From CBDEGK01 sp965237855 (lineage in GTDB: Bacteria; Pseudomonadota; Gammaproteobacteria; Pseudomonadales; Halieaceae): a DNA stretch of 64,000 nucleotides. Below are positions 7,844 to 18,800 of the stretch, one piece after another. The notes under the pieces were generated by a model, which saw only the letters and a program-made list of their open reading frames with translations, had not been told where the DNA came from and did not search any database. The stretch covers positions 620,001 to 684,000 of the forward strand of contig CBDEGK010000008.1 in NCBI GenBank assembly GCA_965237855.1, read 5' to 3'. Numbering within the stretch: position 1 is the first letter of the stretch; every line of letters begins with the position of its first letter. Position numbers and translations under genes: made by a program.

Positions 7844-10800
7844 ATGGCGCAAGCAGTGTACCCAGGCCCGGAAGAGCTTCATTGGGGCGGACTCGGCGAT
7901 CCGCGCCGGGATCAAGCCGCGTGCGGTGTGGGTTTGCTGGTAGACCTTGCGGGTGAGCCCTGTCACAGGGTTGTGGAAGATGCGCTTCGTCTGCTCAATC
8001 ATCTGGATCACCGTGGCGCTCGCGGCGCAGAAGAAGGCACCGGGGATGGTTCCGGCATTCTGCTGCAGAAGCCACATCTCTTTTTCCGTTCACTGATAGC
8101 GGAGATTGATGACCCAGAGGGCTATGCGGTCGGCCAGGCATTCTTGCCGCCGGACGCAACCATGCGGCGGGCGTTGATCGAACTCATTGAGCGCGCGGTG
8201 ACAGAGCGTCACTTCGAAATTTTCTTCTGGCGTGATGTTCCTACCGGGGTTTGCAACTGGGGCCGAACAGCGCGCGAGTCAGAGCCCTATATAGCGCAGT
8301 TTTTTCTGCGCCCGGTCATGCCATCTACCCTGCCGCGGTTCGAGAGCGATCTGTACCTGCTCAGGCGGATCATTGAGTATCGCGCCAGGCAGCGGCTGGG
8401 AGCCAGCTTGCGCGAGTTCTATCTCTGCTCGCTCGATATACAGACTGTCGTCTACAAGGGTTTGCTCACCAGTGAACAACTCAGGCAGTACTACATCGAC
8501 TTATCTGACCAACGCCTTGCTTCAACCTTTGCCATGGTCCACTCGCGTTTTTCCACCAATACACTGGGTGCATGGCATTTGGCGCATCCGTGCCGCCGCG
8601 TTGTACACAATGGAGAGTTCAACACCTTGCAGGGCAACGAAAACTGGATGCGTGCCCGCGAAGCTGATCTCCAGTCACCACTGCTCGGTGCCGACGTAGA
8701 TTTGATCAAACCGGTGGTGATGTCTGATGCGTCTGATACTGCCAAGTTTGACAATGTGCTCGAATTATTACTTGTCGCCGGCCGCACACTGCCCCAGGCA
8801 CTACGGATGATGATTCCTGAGGCCTGGGAAAATGATCCGCTCATGCCCCAGGCGAAAAAGGACTACTATGATTTTCATTCAACCATCATGGAACCCTGGG
8901 ACGGCCCCGCACTTGTGGTTGCAACCGATGGTCGTCATGTGGCTGCCATATCGGATAGAAACGGATTCCGACCGTGTCGATACTGCGTGACTGACGACGA
9001 GCAGTTTGTGATGGCGAGTGAGGCGGGTGTTCTCGATCTCAATGAAAGTTCGATCGTGCAGAAAGGCCGATTGAAGCCGGGTCAAATGTTGGTTGTGGAC
9101 TCCAGTACAGGCCGAATTTTCGAGGACGATATCGTCTTGACGGAGCTTGCCGACCCGAAATATGGCAACTGGTTGAAAAGCCATCGTCTGCATCTGCCAG
9201 CCTTTCCATCCACCCCGGTGATGGCGGCTGCGACAGATCATGCCCATCACCATGACCATCTGCGTCGCTATCGTCAGTTGTTTGAGTACACCGAGGAATC
9301 AGTTGAATATCTGCTGGCACCCATGGCGGAGCAGGGTAAAGACCCTGTGGGGTCCATGGGTGACGATGCACCCCTGGCCGCGGTCTCCACGCGCAGTAAA
9401 GTACTCGCCAGCTATTTTCAGCAGTCGTTCGCCCAGGTTTCCAATCCGCCGCTGGATTTTATCCGCGAGACGCTGGTTACCAGCTTGCGTTCCCACATCG
9501 GCCGCCAGCGCAATATTCTTGCGGCTACGCCAGATCATTGTCGCCGGGTGCTGCTTGAATCGCCCATATTGACCGAATGGGAACTCGAAGCGCTGAAAAA
9601 CATTGATGTTCACGAAATCCGGGCGCGCGAACTGGACGCTACATTCTCCCTATCCAGCTCACTTGAGTATGGCCTTGATGATCTGTGTGAAAGTGCGGTG
9701 GACGCTATCGGTTCGGGATTCGAGATCCTGGTGATATCGGATCGCAAGGTCAGTGACCAGCGTCTGCCCATTCCTGGCCTGTTGGCTATTGGCGCGGTTC
9801 ACCACAGCTTGATCGGGAATGGTTTGCGCACCCGGGTCGGCCTGGTGATGGATGTAGCTGATGCCCACACGGTCCACCACTTCTGCACGTTAATTGGCTA
9901 CGGGGCCGATGCTGTGCACCCCTGGCTGGCATTTCAAACCCTGGATCAGATGGTGATGCGCAAACAGCTAGACGTGGCTGTGTGGGAGGCGCATCGCCAT
10001 TATGCTGCAGCGATCAAGGGCGGGCTGCTGAAGGTAATGTCGAAGATGGGCATCTCCACGTTACAAGGCTATAAAGGTGCGCAAGTGTTCGAGGCCATAG
10101 GTCTGGATCAGTCCTTGGTCGATCGATACTTCCCCGGCACGCCGGCGCATCTACCCGGTATCGACCTGAACATGCTGGAGCTGCAGCTGCGGCGTCGGCA
10201 TAAAGAATCATTCCAGCCCCACGTCATTGCCACGCTGCCACTTCCCTGTGGCGGCGAGTTGTCCTGGCGTCGTGATGGCGAACAACATCACTGGAATCCC
10301 TTTACCATCGCGAAACTTCAGCAGTCCGCTCGCACAGCCGATGCGGGGGCGTATCGCGCCTTTGTCGATGCCGTCAGCAAGATGGATCGCGCCGGCCATA
10401 CGATTCGCGGATTGCTGGATTTTCGGTTGCGCGAAGGTGGGCGTATCAGTCTGGACGAGGTTGAACCGGTGGCGAAAATATTGCCGCGTTTCGCGACCGG
10501 CTCCATGTCCTTTGGTGCGCTGAGCCGGGAAGCCCATGAGGCACTGGCGGTGGCGATGAACCGAATTGGCGCTGTCTCCGGAACCGGCGAGGGAGGTGAG
10601 CAGGTAGAGCGGTTTAATACCGAGCGTTCCTGCAGCATGAAGCAGGTCGCAAGCGGTCGTTTTGGCGTAACCATCGATTATCTCGGCGAGGCGAGCCAGA
10701 TCGAGATCAAGATGGCACAAGGATCAAAACCCGGTGAAGGCGGTGAACTGCCCGGAAACAAAGTCGACGCGGGCATCGCGCAAGTGCGCTATTCGACGCC

Positions 10801-12412
10801 CGGCGTGGGTCTTATCTCGCCACCACCGCATCATGATATTTATTCTATCGAGGATTTGGCACAGTTGATTTTTGATCTCAAATGCGCAAATCCCGAAGCC
10901 GAGGTCCACGTCAAGCTGGTTGCCAGGGCCGGGGTGGGTACCATCGCAGCGGGAGTTGCCAAGGCGCGCGCGGATGCCGTGCTCATCAGCGGCGGCTCCG
11001 GCGGCACTGGCGCCTCTATCCTGACGTCGATCAAATCGGCGGGCATACCCTGGGAACTTGGTCTGGCAGAAACACAGCAGGTTTTGCTTGCCAATCAGCT
11101 TCGCTCCCGTATTTGTGTGCGTGTAGACGGTGGCTTAAAGACCGGCCGCGACGTGGTGGTCGCCGCACTGCTGGGTGGAGAAGAATTCGGTTTCGGCACA
11201 GCCCCGTTGATCGCACTTGGCTGTATCATGCTGCGAAAGTGCCACTGTAATACCTGCTCCGTCGGCATTGCGACGCAGGATCTCCGCTTGCGTGCCCGCT
11301 TCGCCGGGGATCCACAACACGTGATCAACTACCTGGTATTCGTCGCAGAGGAAGTCCGCGAGCTCATGGCGTTGTTGGGATTTAGAACCGTGGACGAAAT
11401 GATTGGGCGGGTAGACAAGCTGGTGCCGAGCGGGCAACGCAGCCGATTTGACCTGACACGAGTGCTGTACCGACCACCGTCGGGTGACCAGCCACGCCGT
11501 GTACGCAGGCAATACCATGGAATCGACCAGCAAATTGAACACAGCATCATAGACAGCCTGGGCCAGCTCAGTGCCGAGACAGGGCCGGCCTCCTTCAACG
11601 TGAAACTGACGAATCGCGACCGGACCTTCGGCACGCTGATTAGCCACCACGTGACGCGGTTGCGCAGTGGCTCTCCCCTACCAGGGGATTCAATTCGCAT
11701 CCTCTGCGATGGTCATGCCGGCCAGAGTTTCGGCGCCTTTCTAGCGCAGGGTATTAGCCTTCATCTCACTGGTGATGCCAATGATTATGTGGGCAAAGGC
11801 CTATCCGGTGGGCTGATCAGTATACGCCCGCCCCAAGATGCACAATATTCTCCACAAGCGACGATCATCATTGGCAATGTCTCTTTGTACGGTGCAACTC
11901 GTGGTGAACTCTACGTCAATGGCCAGGCGGGGGAGCGATTTGCGGTCAGGAATTCTGGCGCCTATAGCGTACTCGAGGGCATCGGTGATCACGGCTGTGA
12001 ATATATGACGGGTGGTGTGGTCGTAGTTTTAGGGGATACCGGGAAAAACTTCGCGGCCGGCATGAGTGGAGGAGAAGCCTATGTGTTGGATGAGAGCGGG
12101 GATTTTCAGATAAAAGTGAATGATGAGAGCGTGCGCCTGGATCGGATTGAAACTGATCGAGATGAGCGGCTGGTCCGTGCATTGCTTGAGAACCATCGTG
12201 CGTTGACCGCGAGTTCTCGCGCCGATGAAGTGCTCAACCACTGGCACAAGTTCGTTTCCAAATTTACCAAGGTGGTACCGCTGGTTTACGAACAGGTCAT
12301 TGAGCAAGCTCTACTCGATGGGCGGGACCTGCGCTGCGTAGCGCCCGGTCCGCCACAATCCATTGCTCGCACTGCAGCGATGGCACCAATGCCCGGGAAA
12401 CAGAATGAGTGA
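7844..12412 (+). CDS. gltB: Glutamate synthase large subunit
   Basis: A 1522-aa alpha subunit of NADPH-dependent GOGAT, which makes two glutamates from glutamine and 2-oxoglutarate. Domains in order: an N-terminal class II glutamine amidotransferase whose nucleophile is Cys27 in the ACGVG motif, normally exposed by removing a short propeptide; a central linker domain; the FMN-binding synthase domain (GSMSFGALSREAH and SGGSGGTGAS); and the C-terminal GXGXG beta-helix. The 3Fe-4S cysteines lie in GCIMLRKCHCNTCSVG. Length is normal. It overlaps gltD by 8 bp, so the two subunits are translationally coupled. The Shine-Dalgarno sequence before ATG 7844 is poor. Confidence 0.97.
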   Translation: MAQAVYPGPEELHWGGLGDPRRDQAACGVGLLVDLAGEPCHRVVEDALRLLNHLDHRGARGAEEGTGDGSGILLQKPHLFFRSLIAEIDDPEGYAVGQAFLPPDATMRRALIELIERAVTERHFEIFFWRDVPTGVCNWGRTARESEPYIAQFFLRPVMPSTLPRFESDLYLLRRIIEYRARQRLGASLREFYLCSLDIQTVVYKGLLTSEQLRQYYIDLSDQRLASTFAMVHSRFSTNTLGAWHLAHPCRRVVHNGEFNTLQGNENWMRAREADLQSPLLGADVDLIKPVVMSDASDTAKFDNVLELLLVAGRTLPQALRMMIPEAWENDPLMPQAKKDYYDFHSTIMEPWDGPALVVATDGRHVAAISDRNGFRPCRYCVTDDEQFVMASEAGVLDLNESSIVQKGRLKPGQMLVVDSSTGRIFEDDIVLTELADPKYGNWLKSHRLHLPAFPSTPVMAAATDHAHHHDHLRRYRQLFEYTEESVEYLLAPMAEQGKDPVGSMGDDAPLAAVSTRSKVLASYFQQSFAQVSNPPLDFIRETLVTSLRSHIGRQRNILAATPDHCRRVLLESPILTEWELEALKNIDVHEIRARELDATFSLSSSLEYGLDDLCESAVDAIGSGFEILVISDRKVSDQRLPIPGLLAIGAVHHSLIGNGLRTRVGLVMDVADAHTVHHFCTLIGYGADAVHPWLAFQTLDQMVMRKQLDVAVWEAHRHYAAAIKGGLLKVMSKMGISTLQGYKGAQVFEAIGLDQSLVDRYFPGTPAHLPGIDLNMLELQLRRRHKESFQPHVIATLPLPCGGELSWRRDGEQHHWNPFTIAKLQQSARTADAGAYRAFVDAVSKMDRAGHTIRGLLDFRLREGGRISLDEVEPVAKILPRFATGSMSFGALSREAHEALAVAMNRIGAVSGTGEGGEQVERFNTERSCSMKQVASGRFGVTIDYLGEASQIEIKMAQGSKPGEGGELPGNKVDAGIAQVRYSTPGVGLISPPPHHDIYSIEDLAQLIFDLKCANPEAEVHVKLVARAGVGTIAAGVAKARADAVLISGGSGGTGASILTSIKSAGIPWELGLAETQQVLLANQLRSRICVRVDGGLKTGRDVVVAALLGGEEFGFGTAPLIALGCIMLRKCHCNTCSVGIATQDLRLRARFAGDPQHVINYLVFVAEEVRELMALLGFRTVDEMIGRVDKLVPSGQRSRFDLTRVLYRPPSGDQPRRVRRQYHGIDQQIEHSIIDSLGQLSAETGPASFNVKLTNRDRTFGTLISHHVTRLRSGSPLPGDSIRILCDGHAGQSFGAFLAQGISLHLTGDANDYVGKGLSGGLISIRPPQDAQYSPQATIIIGNVSLYGATRGELYVNGQAGERFAVRNSGAYSVLEGIGDHGCEYMTGGVVVVLGDTGKNFAAGMSGGEAYVLDESGDFQIKVNDESVRLDRIETDRDERLVRALLENHRALTASSRADEVLNHWHKFVSKFTKVVPLVYEQVIEQALLDGRDLRCVAPGPPQSIARTAAMAPMPGKQNE

Positions 12413-13892
12413 GCGACATCCAGAAGGTTTCCTGCGGATTCCAAGGCAGCCCATTGGCTATCGTGAGCCCGCCAGTCGGGTGCGAGATTTCGACGAGATT
12501 TATCGACAGCGTTGGGAACCTGACGCCTTGGGCATGCAGGCGGAGCGCTGCATGGATTGTGGCGTCCCAACTTGCATGAGTGGCTGCCCGCTGGGCAATC
12601 TGATTCCGGACTGGAATCAGCTGGTCAGTCGCGGTGATTGGCGTGAAGCGCTTTATCGCCTGCATGCGACGAATAATTTCCCTGAGTTCACCGGCTATAC
12701 CTGTCCCGCGCCTTGCGAACCCGCCTGCACACTCGCTATCAACGATGACGCCGTGGCCATCAAGAGTATTGAGAGAGCTATCGTAGACATGGGTTGGTCA
12801 GAGGGATGGATTGTTCCTGAACCACCGCCTCACCGCACCAACTTTCACGTGGCAGTGGTGGGCAGCGGGCCTTGCGGACTCGCTGCGGCGCAGCAACTGA
12901 ATCGCGTTGGCCACCATGTGACAGTATTCGAACGCGACGATACCATCGGCGGGCTGATGACCTACGGCATCCCCGATTTCAAAATCGCCAAGTACCAGGT
13001 GCAGCGTCGAGTCAATCAATTGGCGGCTGAAGGGGTGTGTTTCAAGGTCAATGTCAACATAGGCGAGACCGTAGCCCTGGCTGAGTTGCGCAGTAAGTTC
13101 GACGCAGTGTGCATCGCAATCGGGGCACAATCGCCCCGAGATATTGATATCCCCGGCCGTGAACTGGCAGGGATTGAGTTTGGACTTGCCTATCTAATCA
13201 AGGAAAACCACCACCAGGCAGGTCACTCTGACAATCGGGAAATTGACGCTCGCGGCCGCCAGGTATTGGTGTTGGGCGGAGGAGATACCGGCGCCGATTG
13301 CGCGGCGACCGCCATCCGCCAAGGTGCCGCCAAGGTCACGCAGATTGACATCAATAGCAAGCGGCCACTTGAGCGCCCGGGCGAAAATCCATGGCCAGAG
13401 CCGCCGCTCACCTTCGAGCGCACCTATGCCCAGGAAGAGGGCAGCAGCGATATCTACGGCTTTGAAGCACTGCGTTTTGAAGCCGATCAGCGGGGCGGTG
13501 TTTGTGGTATATCTGGCCAGAACGTGAGCTGGCGATACTCATCCCTGCGCAAACGACTGAACAAGACGATCGGTGAAGCTGTCGACATTCCAGCGGACCT
13601 GGTACTGATTGCCATTGGCTTTGCCGGTGCCGAAGCCGGCGCGTTCGGCGCAGATGAACTGACGCTCAGTGGCCGGGACACAGTAGCGGTGGATGAGAAA
13701 ATGCAGACTAACCTGGCGGGCGTTTTCGCCGCTGGAGACGCCAACCTGGGGCAATCTATAGTGGTCTGGGCCATCGGCGAAGGTCGCGACGTTGCCTGCG
13801 CGATCGATACCTACTTAACCGGCCATACACGACTGCCGGCGAGCTTGCGAACAGCTAGCGTGCCCATAGCATGGGAGATGCGCAGTGATTGA
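12405..13892 (+). CDS. gltD: Glutamate synthase small subunit
   Basis: A 495-aa beta subunit that takes electrons from NADPH through FAD and two [4Fe-4S] clusters to GltB. The N-terminal cluster-binding region shows CMDCGVPTCMSGCPLGNLIP and TCPAPCEPACTL. A first nucleotide-binding motif (VVGSGPCGLAAAQQL) binds FAD and a second (VLGGGDTGADC) binds NADPH; the C terminus holds GVFAAGDANLG, the usual FAD-contact block. The ATG at 12405 (MSERHPEGF) is preferred to an in-frame ATG 42 bases earlier because the family begins at this point and the ATGAGTGA overlap with the gltB stop is typical. Confidence 0.97.
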   Translation: MSERHPEGFLRIPRQPIGYREPASRVRDFDEIYRQRWEPDALGMQAERCMDCGVPTCMSGCPLGNLIPDWNQLVSRGDWREALYRLHATNNFPEFTGYTCPAPCEPACTLAINDDAVAIKSIERAIVDMGWSEGWIVPEPPPHRTNFHVAVVGSGPCGLAAAQQLNRVGHHVTVFERDDTIGGLMTYGIPDFKIAKYQVQRRVNQLAAEGVCFKVNVNIGETVALAELRSKFDAVCIAIGAQSPRDIDIPGRELAGIEFGLAYLIKENHHQAGHSDNREIDARGRQVLVLGGGDTGADCAATAIRQGAAKVTQIDINSKRPLERPGENPWPEPPLTFERTYAQEEGSSDIYGFEALRFEADQRGGVCGISGQNVSWRYSSLRKRLNKTIGEAVDIPADLVLIAIGFAGAEAGAFGADELTLSGRDTVAVDEKMQTNLAGVFAAGDANLGQSIVVWAIGEGRDVACAIDTYLTGHTRLPASLRTASVPIAWEMRSD

Positions 13893-14038
13893 GGTTAGCT
13901 GGACTCGGCCGCCACAGACGCTGTTATAGACGATGTCGCGGTCAGTGTCGGTGAAAATATTTGCAGGTATTTGGTGCTGTACTATGATGGAATGGAGCCA
14001 TCAGCTGGCTGAACTGTTTGATCGAAGGAGGCATAATC

Positions 14039-14884
14039 ATGAGTGCGTTCCAAAACGTGGTCATCGGAATGGATCTGAGCGAGGCCAATGCAAAGCGGTT
14101 ACTCAGCCGTGCCTGCCAGCTCGCGGACCCCGCCAATATCGAAGCGATTCATACCTGTGAGAATCTGCATCATGAGCACGCAGAATACCCCCACGGCTCT
14201 TTCAGGACCTCGGAGGAACTTGATGCAGCGGTCATCAAGGAAGCTCAGAGTTTTTTGGACGGTGTTTGTCAGCCGCTTGGTATCACTCGGCGCAAGGTCC
14301 TGGATGGTCGCATCGCCACCGCTCTACACGACTACGCGGAGCAAAATGCAGATCTTGTCGTAATTGGATCACATGGGCGACATGGCTTAGAGTTGCTGTT
14401 CGGTTCCAAGTCAAACACGGTGGTGCACAATACCCCCTGTGACGTGCTTGCAGTACACCTGCCGCGCGAGGGCGAAGTAGCGGGGGAAGGCGGGCGTTAC
14501 AAGCGTATTTTGGTTGCGGTTGATCTGTCGGCGGAGTCGAGCCAGGTGGTGAATCATGCGCGTCGTATTGCCGATGCCTGTGGCTCGGAACTCAAGCTTT
14601 GTCACGTCTCCAAGCACTTGTTGGAGGCCGGCAAACATGCGGATTGGGAGCGGCTGGAGGAGTTTGCTCAAGACTATGGTCTTTCGGCCGCAGATATACA
14701 CGAACTCGCCGGACGTACCGCGCATGCTATCCACAGTTTGGCCAGGGAGATCGAAGCCGACCTGTTAGTGGCGGGTATCCACAACTATCACGGTGATGAA
14801 TTCTTCACCGGTTCGACGGCGAATGCCGTGCTGCACGGTGCCGAATGTGATGCATTGTCTGTCCACGTCCGATCGGCTGCGTAG
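14039..14884 (+). CDS. Tandem universal stress protein (UspA family)
   Basis: A 281-aa protein made of two universal-stress domains, about residues 1-145 and 155-281, resembling UspE-type tandem proteins. The first domain carries an ATP-binding-type loop, GSHGRHGLELLFGS, one residue shorter in the spacer than the usual G-2x-G-9x-GS. The second domain has a degenerate version, GIHNYHGDEFFTGS, so nucleotide binding may be confined to the first half. Translation starts at ATG 14039, preceded by AAGGAGG at 14025-14031 with eight bases of spacing; seven upstream in-frame codons are therefore not used. It is a single gene between gltD and an oxygenase-like gene. Such proteins act in the cytoplasm during stress or energy limitation. 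Confidence 0.85.
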   Translation: MSAFQNVVIGMDLSEANAKRLLSRACQLADPANIEAIHTCENLHHEHAEYPHGSFRTSEELDAAVIKEAQSFLDGVCQPLGITRRKVLDGRIATALHDYAEQNADLVVIGSHGRHGLELLFGSKSNTVVHNTPCDVLAVHLPREGEVAGEGGRYKRILVAVDLSAESSQVVNHARRIADACGSELKLCHVSKHLLEAGKHADWERLEEFAQDYGLSAADIHELAGRTAHAIHSLAREIEADLLVAGIHNYHGDEFFTGSTANAVLHGAECDALSVHVRSAA

Positions 14885-14990
14885 CGCTTCCATGTGACTA
14901 TCTACTCCTAAGACCCTGGTCAGCTGGTTCTAATGTGGCGTGTGCGGACAGATACGCATGTAGAGTTCGCGTCAGGCAGGGGGTTGTTTA

Positions 14991-15635
14991 ATGGTTAAAG
15001 AAAGTGATCCTTTATTTGAAGCCACCGATGTCATTGCAATGTTTCCAACGCTGGTCTGGAAAGTTCAGCTTGCGCGGGATTTACACACCTCCATAGATGA
15101 AAAAATACTGACGGCAATCGAGAGTATGCTACGAGAGGCCCCGAAACTCGAGCCTGGACGGGGCTGGCAGTCAGGTCCAGATCTTCACACACTCGAGGAA
15201 TTTAAGGACCTGGTTGCTTGTGTGGTGAAAGTGGCAAAGGGCGCGCTTCGATTCTGGAGAATAGGGGATAATGCGATTGAGCTCACCGGCTGTTGGGCCA
15301 ATGTGCTGGCCCAGGGCGCAGCACATAGACTTCACAATCACCCTAACAACTTTTTGAGCGGTGTTTATTATGTCCGCACCGGGCCGGGAGCCGATACCAT
15401 AAACTTTCACGATCCTAGAAATCAGACCGGCATCATCAGGCCGCCGGTGGTAGAACTGACGGCCGAGAATACCGACCAGGTTGTCGTAAGTGTGGAGAAT
15501 GGAACGCTGCTCCTGTTCCCGGCCTACCTGCAACACTCTGTTGACGCGCACAACAGCGAGAAAGAAAGAGTCAGCGTGAGTTTTAATCTGATGTTTTCAT
15601 CTTTTACCGAAAACTTCAGCAAACCGCTATGGTAA
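14991..15635 (+). CDS. Putative 2-oxoglutarate/Fe(II) oxygenase (TIGR02466-like)
   Basis: A 214-aa protein with the layout of the TIGR02466 family of double-stranded beta-helix proteins. Likely metal-site elements are the histidine cluster AHRLHNHPNNFLSGVYYV, the FHDPR segment, and LFPAYLQHSVDAH followed by an arginine in RVSVSFN that would bind 2-oxoglutarate. The N terminus (FPTLVWKVQL) matches the usual family start. No substrate is known for the family; in phages and bacteria it is annotated only as a putative oxygenase. It is a monocistronic gene with no clear link to its neighbours. Confidence 0.7.
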   Translation: MVKESDPLFEATDVIAMFPTLVWKVQLARDLHTSIDEKILTAIESMLREAPKLEPGRGWQSGPDLHTLEEFKDLVACVVKVAKGALRFWRIGDNAIELTGCWANVLAQGAAHRLHNHPNNFLSGVYYVRTGPGADTINFHDPRNQTGIIRPPVVELTAENTDQVVVSVENGTLLLFPAYLQHSVDAHNSEKERVSVSFNLMFSSFTENFSKPLW

Positions 15636-15827
15636 GCATATTTGAGGTAGCTCCAATTACGGACCCCAGCATTGAGAGTGTAAAAATGTGCGTGGTGCGA
15701 TATTCCGGCGATGGATATCTATAAACATCATCGTTCAACGGCTAAGACCATCTAGATAGACTATAATTGAAAGTAGGGTCGCATCGCCCCTGGAGCCTTT
15801 TGGGCGAGCTGACTTTGGGCATGTGCC

Positions 15828-18800
15828 ATGGCGTTGTGTGAGCACCATAGAGCCACACCTGTGCGCCCAGTATTCCGAGCAGCATTAGGCTGGCTGTTCA
15901 GCTGGACGCTGGCTATCTCTGTGTCCTTCATTTCTCCTTTCGCCGCTGCAGACTGTGTGTCGCGGTCACTTACCAGCTCGGAACAGCGCGTGCTCGATAT
16001 CTACATGGCCTTCTATGGGCGGCCTGCAGATCCAGACGGTCTGGCGTTTTGGGCAGGAAGATTGAATGCCGCCAATGGCAATCTCGACGAGATAATGGAT
16101 GCGTTTGCAACTTCCCCGGAATACGAGGAGCGCTTCGGGCACCTGGGCCTGGAAGGCCTGGTTAGCAACTTGTTCCAACAATTATTTGGTCGTGCCCCCG
16201 ATACAGCGGGATTGGCATTTTATATCGAGGTGTTGGAAAGCGGGGAGAGGACTCTTCAGAGCATTTCCCTGGACATCCTCAATGGCGCTCAAAATGATGA
16301 TGCCCTGATCGTACAGAACAGGGTCGAGATTTCCAGCCACTACATCACTTCCCTGGAAGAAGCCGGTGCGAATGCTTCGCAGGTGGATGCCGATACACTC
16401 GCCAGTTGGGTGGCGGACGTTGATGCTGATTCGAGTAGCGCCGCGACCGCCTGTGGGGCCATCGACGTGGAAGTGGGGTTGACGCAATTCAGCGTGTCCG
16501 GCAGCTGGAGTTCCAGCGGTGGCGCGATCGCTAGCAGTGACAATAACCCCGTATACCAGATACAGGTTATAGAAGCCCGGCAAGTGACCATAGAGCTCTC
16601 CTCCAATACCGTCGATACCTACCTGTATCTGCTGGATGAGGATGGTGCGGTGATTGCGGAGAATGACGATATCGTCCTTGAGGTGAATACCAATTCCCGA
16701 CTCAACCGCGCATTGGAGGAGGGTATTTACCAGGTGGTTGCCGCGACCTATTGGGACGGCGAGAGCGGAGATTTCGAACTCAGTCTCACGGGCGCTATAT
16801 TTAGCCGCAGCGGTAGTTCAGACCCCCTGGCGGGTTCTATTTCTCCGTTTCAGCTGATTGAGTTGAGCGGGGATTTCGACCCGGAAAACTCCGCCATATC
16901 GGTGTTACTCACTAGTCAATCAACGGGGGTGACGGTCACGGTCCCAGTACTCTCTGCCACCGCAACCGCAGTGGAGTTCCTGATGCCCCCGCTGGTGGAC
17001 CGGGAATCGGGAGAGTTGATGCAAGGCCGGGTTGATGTGGAGATTCTTCAGGCAGGGACATCTGTTGTCAGCCGCACCCAGGTGCTGGGAAGTCCACTGA
17101 TCCTTGCGCCGGTAGCAATCGACAGCGATGTCTCACGGGGCGACTGGACGATTGCCTATATCCTGGCGGGAATCGATAGCCTCTCCCGGGCTGCTGAACT
17201 GAGCAGTGAACTCAACCTGGGCAACGATACCGCCGAAGATCTAGTCAGCCTCAGTGCCGAAATGGAGTCGCTACTGAATCTGGTACAAACGCTAGCTGCA
17301 AGCGGCACCGCCCAATCCTTTAGCACCAGTGATGGCGCGGCAATCCAAATGGACAGCAATGATCTGGACACTCTGGACAGCTTAATTTCCGCCTATTTCA
17401 GCGAGTTTAGTGGCCCTGCCAGTGAAGCGCAGTTGCACCGCGCCGCTGCCGGGCTGCGGCCAGCTGCGCAATTGGCGGGCGGTGTTATCAGCCGCTGCGA
17501 GGGAAATGAGGGGTTGTCGGCGGCAATTTCGACGGTGTGCGGCTCGAATGTCGCCGTAGCGGACAATGCAGTAACTGCCGGGGGTGCGTTAAGAAGCTGG
17601 GGCAAGTACATCTACGGCTTACCCCTGGCTCTCTCCTCTATCCCGCTGAGCACCTTACTCGGTACGGGTGCGGCCGGATCGGCGATGATTTCTGTCGCCT
17701 ATGGCTGGTTAGCCGATCACCTGGCACAAACCCCCACAACGGTCGCATCCACAGTGGAGTCGATATTGGTAAGCGGAGCCGGGAGTAAGACCGGCATCCA
17801 GCTTTTTGGTCAGATGTACGGCTTGATCAAGAATTTTGTCACTACCACAGGTGATATCGATGGCAGCGATCCGGACGATCAAGCACCCGAGAAAGGTGCG
17901 GTGCAGGTCAACTGGGAACAGAGCGACGAGCAGGGTGAAATTATTGTCACCCACACACCGGCAGATGGCAGTGCTGCTGTACACATGCGTTTACCGGCCT
18001 CTGGGTCCAGTGCGAGCACCAGTTCCCTGCGCCTGGTAGCTCCACCCGACGATGCGGCGATACTGGTTTCCTGGGCTGGTGATGGGAATGGTACGACTTC
18101 TGGGCCGGGTATTTCCTGCCCTGGAGATTGCACCGAAATATTCGATCTGAATGAAACCATTACCCTGACAGCCAGCGCGGACAATGGTTCGACCTTTACC
18201 GGATGGAGTGGTGCCTGCACTGGTACAGGCAGCTGTACGGTTGTGTTGGACCGGGATAAAACGGTTACTGCAACCTTCGAAAAGAATGCAGCGATCCTTG
18301 TGTCTGCGCAAGGCAATGGCTCGGTATCGGGGCCGGGTATTTCCTGCCCCGGGGATTGCACTGAAATATTTGATTTGAACGAAAGCATCACGTTGACCGC
18401 CACCCCCGATTCGGATTCGACGTTCACCGGCTGGAGTGGCGACTGTAGCGGTATTGGTAGTTGCACCGTGGTATTGAGTAGAGATAGATCGGTTACGGGA
18501 AACTTTGAGCTCAAGGACGACGGATCATACTCTACCTTGCACTGGAATATTACCGATAGCTGCGACGACAACAGTGCGCTGAAGTTACGCTTCTTTGATC
18601 GGACGGACAACCTGGTGTGGCCCGATTCCTCCAATGTCTATACCTATGCAAACCTCGGACAAACCTATATCTCTTCGCTGAGCTGCATGACCGATAACAA
18701 AATATGCTATGGCGGTGAGAGCTCTGCTGGTAGCAGGAGCTGGGGGCTCGGTTTGAGCGGAGAGCGGGGCTGTGATGCCTGCTGCTACTCCTGTGCAGAT

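Noticed and set aside
7697..8077. Minus-strand frame over the start of gltB
   Set aside because: Overlaps gltB antisense, without any motif or ribosome-binding site.
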